Assembly: GCA_018398765.1 (NCBI GenBank)
Contig: JAHBMJ010001869.1
Location: 1 to 25,241, forward strand
Origin: Chromera velia
Lineage: Eukaryota > Sar > Chromeraceae
DNA length: 25,241 bases
Direction of reading: 5' to 3'
Shown: positions 1 to 9,525 of the stretch, piece after piece
How the letters are laid out: each line of letters begins with the position of its first letter
Position numbering within the stretch: position 1 is the first letter of the stretch
The notes under the pieces: model-generated
Database searches by the model: none
The model's input: only the letters and a program-made list of their open reading frames with translations
Told to the model about the DNA's origin: nothing
Program-made: the position numbers and the translations under genes

Positions 1-6
1 TCTTTT

Positions 7-39
<33 letters not shown>

Positions 40-140
40 TTCTCTCTTTCTCTCTTTCTCTCTTTCTCTCTTTCTCTCTTTCTCTCTTTCTCTCTTTCTC
101 TCTTTCTCTCTCTTTTTCTCTCTCTCTCTCTCTCTCTCTC
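1..140. repeat. Pyrimidine microsatellite, (TC)n and (TTTCTCTC)n
   Basis: An almost pure C/T tract: a TC run, then about ten copies of an 8-bp TTTCTCTC unit, then TC again. Only the plus strand is pyrimidine. The window starts inside it, so its true length is unknown. No gene is seen here. Confidence 0.95.
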
Positions 141-360
141 TTCTTCTGTCTCTTTCTCTCTATCTTTCCCTCCCTTTCTTTTTGGCTTGCTCGCGCACTC
201 TTTCTCTCTGTATATCTATGAATATCTCTTTTTGCTTTTTTGTGCATGTGCGTGTGCTGTGCATGATATGTACACATTTGTGTTTATGTACGTGATTGTG
301 TATGTGAACGGTACGTGCGTACGCGCATGCGTGTGTGCATGTGTGCATATGTCAGCCTGT
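141..360. repeat. Diverged direct repeat, copy 1 (offset 492 bp)
   Basis: This block starts TTCTTCTGTC, runs through TATATCTATGAATATCTCTT at 211 and ends in TG-rich DNA. It is matched with moderate divergence by 633-850. Three separate anchor words (at 141, 163 and 211) all have their partners exactly 492 bp downstream, so this is a duplicated block and not just shared simple repeats. The open frames across it are an effect of simple sequence. Confidence 0.75.
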
Positions 361-632
361 GAAACTAGCTCCCACGCGCGCCGTATACATCTTTAAATAG
401 TCGACAGTATGCATCAGTATGTGATGAACTCTTTCTGTTGCGCTGGTTACTCTTTCCCTCTCTCTGTCTCCTCGGCTCTCTCTTTGCCTCTGTCTGTCGT
501 ACATGCTTCTTTTACTACATGGCATTCATCAGGTACAGTACAAAACATCCAATGAGGAATATCAACACTGAGGCATATCCCTCTGAACTTACAAATATCA
601 TTCGTTCCTCTCTCTCTCTCTCTCTCTTTCTT

Positions 633-850
633 TTCTTCTGTCTCTTTTTCTCTATCTTTCCCTTCCTTTCTTTTCAGCTCGCTCGCTCATTCCTTCTCTC
701 CATATATCTATGAATATCTCTTCTTGCTTTTCTGTGTATGTGCGTGTGCTGTGCATGATCTGTATACATTTGCGTTTCTGTATATGATTATGTATGTGAA
801 TGGTATGTGCGTGCGCATGTATATGTATGTGTGTGTGTGTATGTGCATGT
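633..850. repeat. Diverged direct repeat, copy 2 (offset 492 bp)
   Basis: Second copy of the 141-360 block, with the same order of (CT)n, TTCTTCTGTC, CTTTCCC, TATATCTATGAATATCTCTT and a TG-rich tail. Scattered substitutions, mostly transitions, separate the copies. The TG tail has expanded in this copy. Confidence 0.75.
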
Positions 851-921
851 GTGTGTGTGTGTGTGTATGTGTGTGTGTGTGTCTGTCAAAGTCTCTCTCT
901 CTCTCTCTCTCTCTCTGTGGG

Positions 922-966
<45 letters not shown>
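829..966. repeat. (TG)n microsatellite interrupted by (CT)n
   Basis: Long GT/TG runs surround a (CT) run at about 891-916. The overlapping translated frames are only Cys-Val or His-Thr repeats and are not genes. Alternating purine-pyrimidine tracts of this kind can adopt Z-DNA. Confidence 0.95.
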
Positions 967-967
<1 letters not shown>

Positions 968-1796
968 GCATGAGTGTACTCCTTGACGTTTGTCGGCATG
1001 TTCTCCTCCGTCACTGTTCACTTATACCTGATGAGCATGACTGCCTACCCCGAGAACACCAGCTGCTACCGATCCCCTCACATGTGTTTCTCTTTCCATC
1101 TTTGTCGCAAATGGTGAAAAAATTGCGTCTCTGTCTCTTCATCTTCTTTTTATCCTTCATACCTCGAAAGTACATCTTCCCCCCGCATTCCTTTGCACAC
1201 AGAAGCACATGTGGTAGTCTATGCGTACCTCTTCTCAATGCCTTCCTGCGTTTCTTCCTTTCATTCTCTTTTGAACTGGTTACACGTCCCGTCGTCTTCA
1301 CAATGTCTGCTGAGATCACAAAGGAATGCTCATTCTTCTTCTCTTTCTCAGACGAAATCGAAGGACACAGTAGCGCAAAATTTAGCTCATCCTTCTGAGG
1401 ACCTTCTCGTCACCAGTTTTCATGCCGATTCAGAACTTTACACAAAAATCTCACTAGAAAAACCAGTGTCAAAGTATACGTATGTAGAACTATATTAGAA
1501 TTAGAATTAAGTAGATCGATGTGATTACAATGCATTACTGTCATTACATTCTTTATCCAGTTTAAAAAATTTGTTTTAAAAAATGGGGTTATACATAAAA
1601 ATGATTATTAATAGATTTTATCAATGATTCAGTTTTTTTTTTTAATCAAATCCTTCTTCATCAATGAAGCTTTTGATTTGAAGTTTTGATTAAGACAGTG
1701 TAGCGTAGCATCCTAGAAAACAATAACTTTTCCCTGTCTAATATTAGAAGTATCCAGGTAGCTCTGGATATGCATAACGATGGCGCATCATAGTCA

Positions 1797-1828
1797 TGAA
1801 TGAATGAATGAATGAATGAATGAATGAA
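1797..1828. repeat. (TGAA)8 microsatellite
   Basis: Eight perfect tandem copies of a 4-bp unit in gene-free DNA. Confidence 0.95.
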
Positions 1829-1984
1829 GTTGGCTTTGCTAGAGTGGAGCCGTGCTCCCAGCAGCCTATGTGCATGCAAGAGATCGTCAATCACTCAACT
1901 CTAGAGATAAGGCTAAGCGCGAGATCCCCTGTCATAGTTAATTAAATCCTTAGGTTGTTAAATTTTTTTTATCCACATTTTATG

Positions 1985-1994
1985 TATATATATA

Positions 1995-2029
<35 letters not shown>
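1985..2029. repeat. (TA)n microsatellite
   Basis: An alternating TA run broken once by a G at about 1996. It lies in AT-rich DNA and is followed by an A-rich stretch. Confidence 0.95.
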
Positions 2030-2032
<3 letters not shown>

Positions 2033-2792
2033 GAAAACAAAAAAAGAAAAAAAGTTTCTTTCATACATTTATTTTTGTCAAGGCTCGCTGGAGTGTAGCT
2101 TAAATTTCCGAAAATCTAGTATCCGTTTGATTTAGCCTATGATTCGATCTACATTATGACAATTAAAACATTATATTATGCATCGTGAAATTTCTTTTCG
2201 GTGGGTGTAAAATATTGTAAAACAACTTACTGGCCCGGTCTCGCTATTTTTAGATTATCTTTAGAATACTTTAGAACTATTATTGTTCATAATTTTTCAT
2301 AATATGGTTGTCCACGTCTGTTCTCATACTGCTATATACGTATTGTGTACTATATATGCACAAAGATTTGCATAAATGACGCTGGAATTGCAGCTCGGTG
2401 GATGACATAACATGACATAATAAACTAAGTTGCTCTTCCCGTGATTGCCGGATGGTGCATTTAGTGCACTTTAGCTGATGCTTTCACAAACCCGAACAGC
2501 GTGCTTCCAGCATGCCCTCCACGCACCATGGCCCTCAAAGCCGGGGCGCGTCCGAACTTGTGTTGCAGTGTTGTATGCAAGCTTTTGTCACAATGCAAAC
2601 CCACGCAGTACACACCAATCAATTCATGCGCCGTACAGCTAGATCGAAGTACCTACACTTCATCTCATTAGAAGAAGCACATGTGACACAGTAACATACA
2701 GATTTTGTGCTCTGGAAACTTCACGGCTCTTTTAAAAGTACAAAGGAATTGTTATATATGCTCTGCGTGTCAAAGGATCCAAGAGTCAGAAC

Positions 2793-2818
2793 ATATATAT
2801 ATATATATATATATATAT
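2793..2818. repeat. (AT)13 microsatellite
   Basis: A perfect AT run 32 bp upstream of the start codon of the broken PhyH-like gene at 2851. Confidence 0.95.
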
Positions 2819-2850
2819 GCTTTTCATCATCCTGTAACTGTGAAAACAAA

Positions 2851-3615
2851 ATGTCTCACACTACTGAAGCTCTCTCGTGAGAGGACCTGAAGAAGTTCGA
2901 GGAGGACGGCTTTCTCGTTTTCAAAGGTGTAGTCAGCTAAGAAGAGGCACAATCTTTCTTAGTCGAGAGAACCCTATTCCTGACAGAGGAGGCCCGAAAT
3001 AAAAATTTATGTGTCGAATCGGTGGAGGCGCGAAGGTTAGTTTTAAGAAAGAAGACCAGCCAGGATCCGACAAGTGGGGCTACTGGCCCGCTTTTCAGGA
3101 GTCTCCCAAGTTGAATCGAACCTTCAAGTAATTGTACAGAAGTTTTTGGGACTGGTCTCACTCCTTAGCATTGATTACCGAAAGGGTCTCCTTGCCCTTC
3201 ACGTACGATATCTGGAGGCGACCCAATGGGCTGCCCCCCCACAGGGTTAGCACACTAATCATAATGAGGTTCACCCATTTCAAAATTGGGATTATCTCGT
3301 AGTTTTGCCTGTGCTACGAGATATTCGTCTAGGGGGTGGAGGTACTTATGTGATAAAAAGGTCGCACCGACTAGTGGCGGAGAAGCATATCAGGTACTAT
3401 ATATCTTCGAAGGGGAATTGAGGGCCTAAACCTGAATACGGAATCCAACCTTGGAGAATTCCCACTGAGAATCTCAGAAGAGGGCAGGATAGATGGTGCC
3501 ACATGGATACAGGACAGAAACCAACTGGCATCTCGTTTTCACCACCGCATCATCGAAGTCACGGCCTCGGCTGGAGATGGGGTCATCATGCATTCCCTCA
3601 CCATTCATGCCGCAG
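2851..3615 (+). pseudogene. Broken phytanoyl-CoA dioxygenase-like (PhyH family) gene
   Basis: PhyH proteins are Fe(II)/2-oxoglutarate-dependent oxygenases with an HxD...H iron triad. An ATG at 2851 in good context (ACAAAATGT) opens a frame containing EDLKKFEEDGFLVFKGVVS, the classic PhyH N-terminus, but with in-frame stops at 2878 (TGA) and 2938 (TAA). After a frame change, about 3110-3390 reads EVHPFQNWDYLVVLP, GGGGTY and KRSHRL, matching the family core, with a TAG at 3248 just before an HTN at 3251 where HxD is expected (Asp to Asn). A third frame carries GDGVIMHSLTIHAAGR at 3573-3620, the distal iron-His region, followed by a donor-like CAG|GTAGGT at 3612-3620. At least three stops and two frame changes make it a pseudogene; one frame change, near 3391, might instead be an intron (CAG|GTACTA). 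Later exons were not found. Confidence 0.75.
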
Positions 3616-3652
3616 GTAGGTCTACGTGTGCAGTGTAATCTGTCAACAACAA

Positions 3653-3730
3653 CCACACACACACACACACATACATACACACACACACATACACACACAC
3701 ACACACACAGAGGGAGAGAGAGAGAGAGAG
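3653..3730. repeat. (CA)n-(GA)n compound microsatellite
   Basis: A CA run with a few CAT interruptions passes directly into a GA run. It lies just past the putative last donor site of the PhyH-like pseudogene, where its next intron would have been. Confidence 0.95.
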
Positions 3731-4162
3731 ATACGTACATGCGAACTTAATCAAGTCCACAAACCTCGACTGTGCGTGTGTGCAAGCCCTGCGAATCAGG
3801 GACACCCGGAGCGCATCTAGGGGAACTTGTAGATGGAAAGAGAGTACCCGAGAACCGAGCTCAGCACTGAAAGCATAAAAAGATGGTTGCAGACCGACTT
3901 TGCTTCACTGATCAGACGGTGCATCGAAAGAGTAAACTGCAGAGGCCTTCACGGGTCAGTCATGTATGCGTGACCGGCGAATGAACGAAGAAGAAGTAAA
4001 TAGCAAACAGAAATCAGTTCTTCCGTTTCGTTATGCTGCACGTGTGTAACTGTGTCTTTCTCAGTTATTATTTACTTTTCACCCCATGTCCACTATATGA
4101 GCGGCTTTCATCCTTTCATCCTTCCTCCCCCCCCCCCTTTTCTTTTTTCTTGCCGTCTTCAT

Positions 4163-4197
<35 letters not shown>

Positions 4198-4538
4198 CTC
4201 TCTCTCTCTGTCTCTCTCCCTCCCCTCCCCCCCTCCCCCTCTGTGTGTGTGTGTATGTGCGCGTCTGTCAGTGACTTTCTGTCTGTCTGTCTGCCTGTTT
4301 ATGGCCTGTCTTTATTTCTTTCTTTCTGTCTTTCTTTCTTTTCATTCTGTCTGTAAGAAACATGTATTCTGTCTGTCCGTCTGTCTTTTTCTTTTAGTCT
4401 GTCTGTCCTCAAACGAGAAAGCAATCATAATAAAGAAAAGCATCGCCAGAAGCTGAAGACAGCAATCATACCATGTTGTTTTTTTTTATATCCCTCTCAA
4501 TCATTATGATATTCAGATTTTCTTGTACGTAATTGCAG
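3731..4538. other. Gene-free interval with pyrimidine microsatellites
   Basis: 3731-4030 has no recognisable protein, although remnants of downstream PhyH exons could lie there. 4120-4425 on the plus strand is a chain of pyrimidine repeats: poly-C, (CTTT)n, (CT)n, a short GT run, then TCTG units. The overlapping Ser/Leu/Phe-rich frames result from these repeats. Confidence 0.6.
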
Positions 4539-5055
4539 GCTTTTGGAAGGGCTTAGCATTGTCAACTTCCAAAGTATCCACTCTGCGGGTTTTTTGAACT
4601 TTGCACGCTCTAGTGGAGACATCCTTGCATGGTTTTCAAGAGTGGATGACTGAAGCCAGTGGAACCTCATTACTCAGGAACATCTCGGCTTTTTTATTGC
4701 CCTCAAAAGAACCGATTCCTCGACAGACGAAGAATTATTTCTGACGGCTGTAGATGATAATGGCTCAACTGAGAGACTCACTGCACTCAATTAGCAGTCT
4801 ATCATGCGCAAAGCTGCTTCCATTTGGGTGTTGAAGGAGACGCCGCATGGGTCCGGTGCGTTTAAAATACGGAACCAACACACGATGAAGTGTTTGTAAA
4901 GCAGTGGAATCAACTACGTCGTTCAACTCTCCGACTCCAGTCCTACACTTTCCTCTGACTCTTTGGAAGTACTGTGACGGCTTAGTCTTGTGGACCCTGA
5001 GGACTTGAAAAACTTATTTCAATGGAGAGCGAGTCTGGGATATAGTAGGATATAG
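4539..5055 (+). pseudogene. Possible decayed coding stretch, unknown family
   Basis: I do not recognise a family. One frame reads protein-like text from an acceptor-like site (pyrimidine-rich DNA ending AATTGCAG at 4538) to 5055. It includes GDILAWFSRVDD, TDSSTDEELFLTAVDDNG and LVDPEDLKNLFQWR. The frame is cut by stops at 4651, 4792, 4897, 4975 and 5053, about half what random sequence of this length would give. The composition resembles protein rather than simple repeat, but the evidence is weak. It could be an exon relic of a lost gene or an element, or chance. Confidence 0.25.
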
Positions 5056-5359
5056 TCGGGGAGAATCTTAAAGTTCCCCCTAGTGAAAACATGTGGGATT
5101 GCATGGACACGGCAGTGGCACGTTTATTTTTTTTATTAACAATGGAACGATAGGTTAGCATGCAAGATGAAAAAGTGGTTGAACTTTGCTTACTCAACCT
5201 TTACACTCAGAAATTCGTGTGATCGGATTTCTGGTATGGCAAGATAAAGGGGGAGGGGGAGAGGGTTGCTTACGACCCATCAATATTTCTACTAGCAATA
5301 TTTTTTTAACGTTTCAGACAGTTGATAATAATGATCTTAGTCAAGCGATTTTGATGCTA

Positions 5360-5894
5360 GGCTACCCACATCAAAAAAAAAAAATTAAGAGCTAAAAACC
5401 GAATTAGTTTTTTTTTTTTTTTCGACGTTCACATCTCGGTCCTCAAAGTCAGCCTAGTGCTAGGCCTAGTGCCTAGACTAACAGAGAGTTTGAGCAAGTC
5501 TCCTATAGCTCTCCAGGTCTCCTACGAACCGTATACGCCATTCAGAGGCGGAACCGCTGTCCTTTCACCAACACAAGCAGCATGAGGCCTTAGACGAGGC
5601 TCCCACTTCTCCCTAAACACAACAGAAAGCAGAATAAAAAGAGGAAGACAGGGCTTGATGTCAAATGCCCCCCCCCAGTCCCGTCAGTTTGATTCACCCA
5701 ACAAGGGCCCGAAGAGGAGATACTCATGCTCATGCTGTCTCTTCATTCACTTGCCGTGAGCAGAGGCAGAGGCCAGAGGGGGACAGTGGGAGATCTGAAC
5801 TAGGCCCAGATTTTTCACATTAAAAATCAATAAAAAAAAAAAAGAAAGTCAAAAATCGGTTTTAGGCAATTATTTTTTTTTTATGTGGGTGGCC
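5360..5894. mobile_element. MITE-like DNA transposon with TIRs and TA duplication
   Basis: The left end reads GGCTACCCACAT, then poly-A, then about 20 bp ending CTAAAAACCGAATT, then poly-T. The right end, read as the reverse complement from 5894, is GGCCACCCACAT, poly-A, CCTAAAACCGATTTT, poly-T. The arms match over about 65 bp with few differences. A TA dinucleotide flanks each side (5358-5359 and 5895-5896), as expected of a TA target-site duplication (Tc1/mariner and PIF/Harbinger-like elements favour TA or TNA sites). The 535-bp interior has no open frame of note but contains a CCTAG-rich palindromic patch at about 5453-5477. It would therefore be a non-autonomous element. The superfamily is not certain. 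Confidence 0.7.
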
Positions 5895-5896
5895 TA

Positions 5897-6486
5897 CTAT
5901 TTTTGATATTATTTTGATAACATTATGGTTTTTGTAGAGCACTGGGAATCACTAACCATCAATCTATTAATCAATTAATCAATCAATCAAACTAAATTAA
6001 ATATAGCCCTTATCTTCCAAATTGTACGAATCAAACAAGGCGCCTTCGACAGCTCGTCGGACCGTATTGTCATCTTTTTTTCCCGCCCTCTCCCAGATGC
6101 ATGACGTCAGAAACCTGCATGCTACTGCATGCATTGCATCTCCCCCCCCACCCCCCTAAGCTTTTGGGGATCAATCACTTGCTGATACGTTATTTTTGCA
6201 CGGCCTAGTAAATTCTATGTATAACTTCTGGAGGTCTTTTTCTATAATCAGTCTAGAAAAAGTTAGTATCCAATTAACTCAAATTAATTGTGCTAAAAAC
6301 TTTTAGGCTATACAAAATGTCATTTGAATCCCTGACTCCCTCTAAATCGCGAGAAATGGCGTATAGATTCTGTTTCTTTTTCTTTAAAGACAAAGGAAAA
6401 AGCTAGGGAAAAAGCCCTAAATTTTTTGAATATAGCAAGGTGATAAATGATAAGCAAAGCTTCACTATGTTTAATTCACTCAACAG
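5897..6486. other. AT-rich intergenic DNA downstream of the minus-strand gene
   Basis: No gene is seen. It holds short AATC/ATCA repeats at about 5957-5990 and poly-pyrimidine patches. It lies past the stop codon of the minus-strand coiled-coil gene and so includes its 3' untranslated region. I could not fix a polyadenylation site. Confidence 0.55.
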
Positions 6487-9400
6487 CTACGGTGGTTCCG
6501 AAACCTTTTCCGACGTCCGCGTTCCCCCCTTCTCCTCGTCTGCTGTGCGCTGTTGACTTGCGGGGCCATCGCACGGAGCTGGGAAGGGCAAACGATGCTG
6601 TAGCTCCCTAGCACGCCCCCTCTCCCTTTCTCGTCTTTCCTCTGCCGACAGAGAAGGAGATGGGAGAGGAACAACATCTCTATGACTTGGAGACGGCAGA
6701 GAACAAAGAAGAGACCTCCTCCCTCCGACTCCACCGACAGAGGGAGATGTCGAAACTCCCTCTCCCCTTTCCCCGTCCCCCTTTCTACTTCCTCTCCAAC
6801 CGTCAGGAGATCCCGCTGCAGAGGACGCAGAGGGAAAAGAGCCTGCCCACTCATCCCCATCTGAACACCCCCCCCTTTCTTGCCGACAGGGTCCACTATC
6901 CGGACTCGACCCGCTCCCTCTCCAGCCAGAAGACCCCCCAACTGATGATACTCCTTCCCCTTCCCTTCGCCTTTGTATCTCTCCCCCCCCTTTTGCATTT
7001 TCTGAATGACCGATTCCTGATTGCAAGACTTGATCACCTAGCCGCTGCTCTTCTGTCTTCACAAACTTCAGCGGATCCGTCAAAGCGAGAAACGACATAC
7101 AATCCCGAAATTCCTCTTTTCCATTCTCGGCAATATCTGGTGACCCCCTCCCCCCACGTGGTAAACCCTCATCCGAATCTCCCCCCTCCCCCTTCCTTCC
7201 CGAAGCCGAAGCACGGGAAGGAGACGGAGAAGGGGATGTGCTGCCCCTTCCAAGAAAGGGCATTGCAATCGCAGTCGGGGGCGTGGGGGGTGGACGTTCT
7301 GCCTCGGCCTCTGCCCCTACCTCCGCCTCCACTGTCGACCTTCCCCCCCTGCTGTCTGCCACAGATCCTCTGCTTTCTCTCCTTCGATGTAACAAAAGAC
7401 CAACACGAGAGGCAGGGGACTCTTCCACCCTCATTGTCATGGCGGCGTCTCCATTACTGCACCCACTCTCGGAACCATGCCCCTCTGAATCATTCGGGTG
7501 TCTTCCTCCTCCTTTCAAAGGAGGAGGGACCAGAAAAGATGACCCACCATTGGCTGAAGGAGACGAAGTATCGTCGCTCCCATCTCCCCGTCTCCAAACG
7601 AGCACACCTGCATCTGCATTCGGGCCCAGACTCTCTGGACTACTCAAACCATCTTCGGCCGGACCCAGTCGACACACAGGCGGCCAGCCCTCTGAGGCAC
7701 TGCTGTTTTGGGGTCCTAAGCCCGTAGGAGACGGGAACGGGATTTCACCCGGGGCCGAGTGGGGCGAAGCACTCGACCATGCGGCTGTGCCGGGCCCCCC
7801 TGGGAGGCCCGCTGCCGGGGCCCCTTGTTGCATTCTGTGTCCTCCTGCATGGACTCTGCCTGTGCTTGCCGCACTGCCATCAGAGAGGGGGGTCCCACAG
7901 ATCTGATGACGACCGGGACCCCCCCTCCCCTCGTACAGCGCGTGCGGGCTTCCGAGGGGTTGATGACGGTTTGTATCATGGGGGAGGGGTGGGGGTCTGG
8001 AAAGTTCCCCTTGCTGGGCACTTCGGAAGAACTGCGGATGCGAAGTCTGGGTGTGAAATCCGGGAGGGGTCCCGGAAGGCTGATGTGTGGGGGTTTGATA
8101 TGAAGCCGCGTGTCCTTGCTGTTGCAATGGCATCCGTTGTCTGTCTCCTCTTTCCGTTTCCTGCCTCCGAGCAGCAACTGGGAAGGGGGGGCCGGGGCCG
8201 ACACCAACAGCGTGTCCCGGCGCGGCAATTGACTGTGTGAAAGCCTGCACAGGAAGCGGAAGAGGAACACCCCCCCTTGTCCACGCCGGCTGCCTATTGT
8301 CGGGTGGAGATGACATGGGAGGCCTGGGGGGGAAGGAACCATCGGCGTGATGGGGTGGAAGCGCTCTGATGGGGGGAGGAGACTTGGCGCCAGGGATCCC
8401 TCCTGTATTGGGAGAACGGGCAACGTGCGAAAATTCGCTGCCATTTGGGCCTCCCATTTTTCGTGCATTGATTCTCTCTTCCATTTTCTGCAGACCGTCG
8501 CTGACTTCCTGAAGTACAGAACCGAATGCTTCAGGGAAGGCGGAAGGACCACAGAGGGACTTGTGACGACCCCATGTGCGGGCCCCTAGAACGAGTGGAG
8601 GGGGCCCGGGATTTGCCGGGGCCTCGGGCCTGAACGCCTCGGGCCTTCTTTGCACCGCTCCGGGATTGCGATCATCGGGCGGGAAAGATGGGGGGGGGCG
8701 GTGCTGTCCTCCGCATTCCTCGTGGCTTCGTGTTCGGGGCACGAGGCGTCCTGCTAGGCGTGGGGGAATTTTGGGAAGATCTGTGAGAGGGGGAGATTGG
8801 AGGGAATGAGAGTGAGGGGTTTTGTGATGGTGTTTGGACCTGGCCACGGTCTTTGCTGGCGCTTCTGGATGTCTTGCAGTGGCATCTGCCTGCCAGCCGG
8901 TTTGCTCTCTTTGTCCATTGCCTTGATGCTGCTGTTGGTGATGATTTGGAGGATGGATAGAGAAGGGCTTTGACGCGCCCCCGCCTCCCTCTGATTGGTC
9001 TTCTGTTATTTGTGGTTTTATTGTTGTGCCTCCGTCCGCCTCCTTTTCACTTATAGAGGAAGACTCGGACTCTTTCTTTCGTAACATCGTGAAGTGACTG
9101 CCCTTGTCAAGACGGGAAATGGCCTCGCGCAACGCCTCTGCACTCTCCTTTCCACTTCTTTTGCTCCCTTCCCCTCTCTCGTCCAAACGCACAATCCACT
9201 CTCGAAGCAAAAGCCCGATTTCAGACCGAAAATCGGCAAGAAAATCTTGAGGAGGTATGAGGAAAATAGAAGAAGAGGCGGAGGGAGGCGGGGGTGTGGG
9301 TGACATCAAGGGCGGCGGCGCCATTTGAGACGGGGAGGAGGCCGACCCGCCGCCGCCCCCCTTCCTTCCCCCTTTTCCGTTTCCCCCCTGCTGCGGCAGA

Positions 9401-9525
9401 GGCAGAGAGGGTCCGTTGGCCATCGCCACAGCGCTCCCCTGCTGAGGGGACGCGTGCAGCTGGAGGATGGCAGGTACCCCCACAGCGTTGAGGAACCGCC
9501 TGTTGTCCGACACCCTGTGGGCTTC
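6487..9525 (-). CDS. Terminal 3-kb exon of the coiled-coil gene (low-complexity tail)
   Basis: This single exon encodes 1,012 residues after an acceptor CCTGCAG (9526-9532 region) and ends with TAG at 6487-6489. It is phase 0, as is the preceding 102-nt exon. Most of it is Pro/Ser/Gly/His/Gln-rich and likely disordered. Three islands look structured: RRFLNAVGVPAILQLH near its start, IPPQDFLADFRSEIGLLLRE about 90 residues in, and EEFRDCMSFLALTDPLKF near the C-terminal third. The first two are directly continuous with the coiled-coil half. High GC gives long open frames on the other strand and in other frames; the spliced phase agreement favours this one. Confidence 0.75.
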   Translation of the reverse strand, partial: EAHRVSDNRRFLNAVGVPAILQLHASPQQGSAVAMANGPSLPLPQQGGNGKGGRKGGGGGSASSPSQMAPPPLMSPTPPPPSASSSIFLIPPQDFLADFRSEIGLLLREWIVRLDERGEGSKRSGKESAEALREAISRLDKGSHFTMLRKKESESSSISEKEADGGTTIKPQITEDQSEGGGGASKPFSIHPPNHHQQQHQGNGQREQTGWQADATARHPEAPAKTVARSKHHHKTPHSHSLQSPPLTDLPKIPPRLAGRLVPRTRSHEECGGQHRPPPSFPPDDRNPGAVQRRPEAFRPEAPANPGPPPLVLGARTWGRHKSLCGPSAFPEAFGSVLQEVSDGLQKMEERINARKMGGPNGSEFSHVARSPNTGGIPGAKSPPPIRALPPHHADGSFPPRPPMSSPPDNRQPAWTRGGVPLPLPVQAFTQSIAAPGHAVGVGPGPPFPVAARRQETERGDRQRMPLQQQGHAASYQTPTHQPSGTPPGFHTQTSHPQFFRSAQQGELSRPPPLPHDTNRHQPLGSPHALYEGRGGPGRHQICGTPLSDGSAASTGRVHAGGHRMQQGAPAAGLPGGPGTAAWSSASPHSAPGEIPFPSPTGLGPQNSSASEGWPPVCRLGPAEDGLSSPESLGPNADAGVLVWRRGDGSDDTSSPSANGGSSFLVPPPLKGGGRHPNDSEGHGSESGCSNGDAAMTMRVEESPASRVGLLLHRRRESRGSVADSRGGRSTVEAEVGAEAEAERPPPTPPTAIAMPFLGRGSTSPSPSPSRASASGRKGEGGDSDEGLPRGGRGSPDIAENGKEEFRDCMSFLALTDPLKFVKTEEQRLGDQVLQSGIGHSENAKGGGEIQRRREGEGVSSVGGSSGWRGSGSSPDSGPCRQERGGCSDGDEWAGSFPSASSAAGSPDGWRGSRKGDGERGEGVSTSPSVGGVGGRRSLLCSLPSPSHRDVVPLPSPSLSAEERRERERGRARELQHRLPFPAPCDGPASQQRTADEEKGGTRTSEKVSEPP

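Larger units (their letters stand above)
967..2850. other. Gene-free, mostly AT-rich interval
   Basis: No supported gene. 967-1490 is pyrimidine-biased on the plus strand with no convincing protein. 1490-2500 is AT-rich and includes a TGAA microsatellite and a long TA run. A 14-base palindrome (CTTCATCAATGAAG) lies near 1656. A 60-codon frame at 2512-2694 has no recognisable family or exon borders. Confidence 0.6.

Noticed and set aside
708-1021. His-Thr and Cys-Val repeat frames on both strands
   Set aside because: Direct translations of the (TG)n and (CT)n microsatellites; no start context, domain or exon borders.
2512-2694. 60-codon frame, and a nearby LADAFTNP word resembling a copia end
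   Set aside because: The motif is weak, the order relative to any RNase H-like text is wrong, and there is no flanking support.
6407-6420. CCCTAAA word as telomeric repeat
   Set aside because: A single copy only; no array in the window.
6660-7906. Long plus-strand open frames (355 and 222 codons) opposite the terminal exon
   Set aside because: They mirror high-GC low-complexity DNA. Only the minus-strand frame connects in phase to 13 upstream exons with splice borders.
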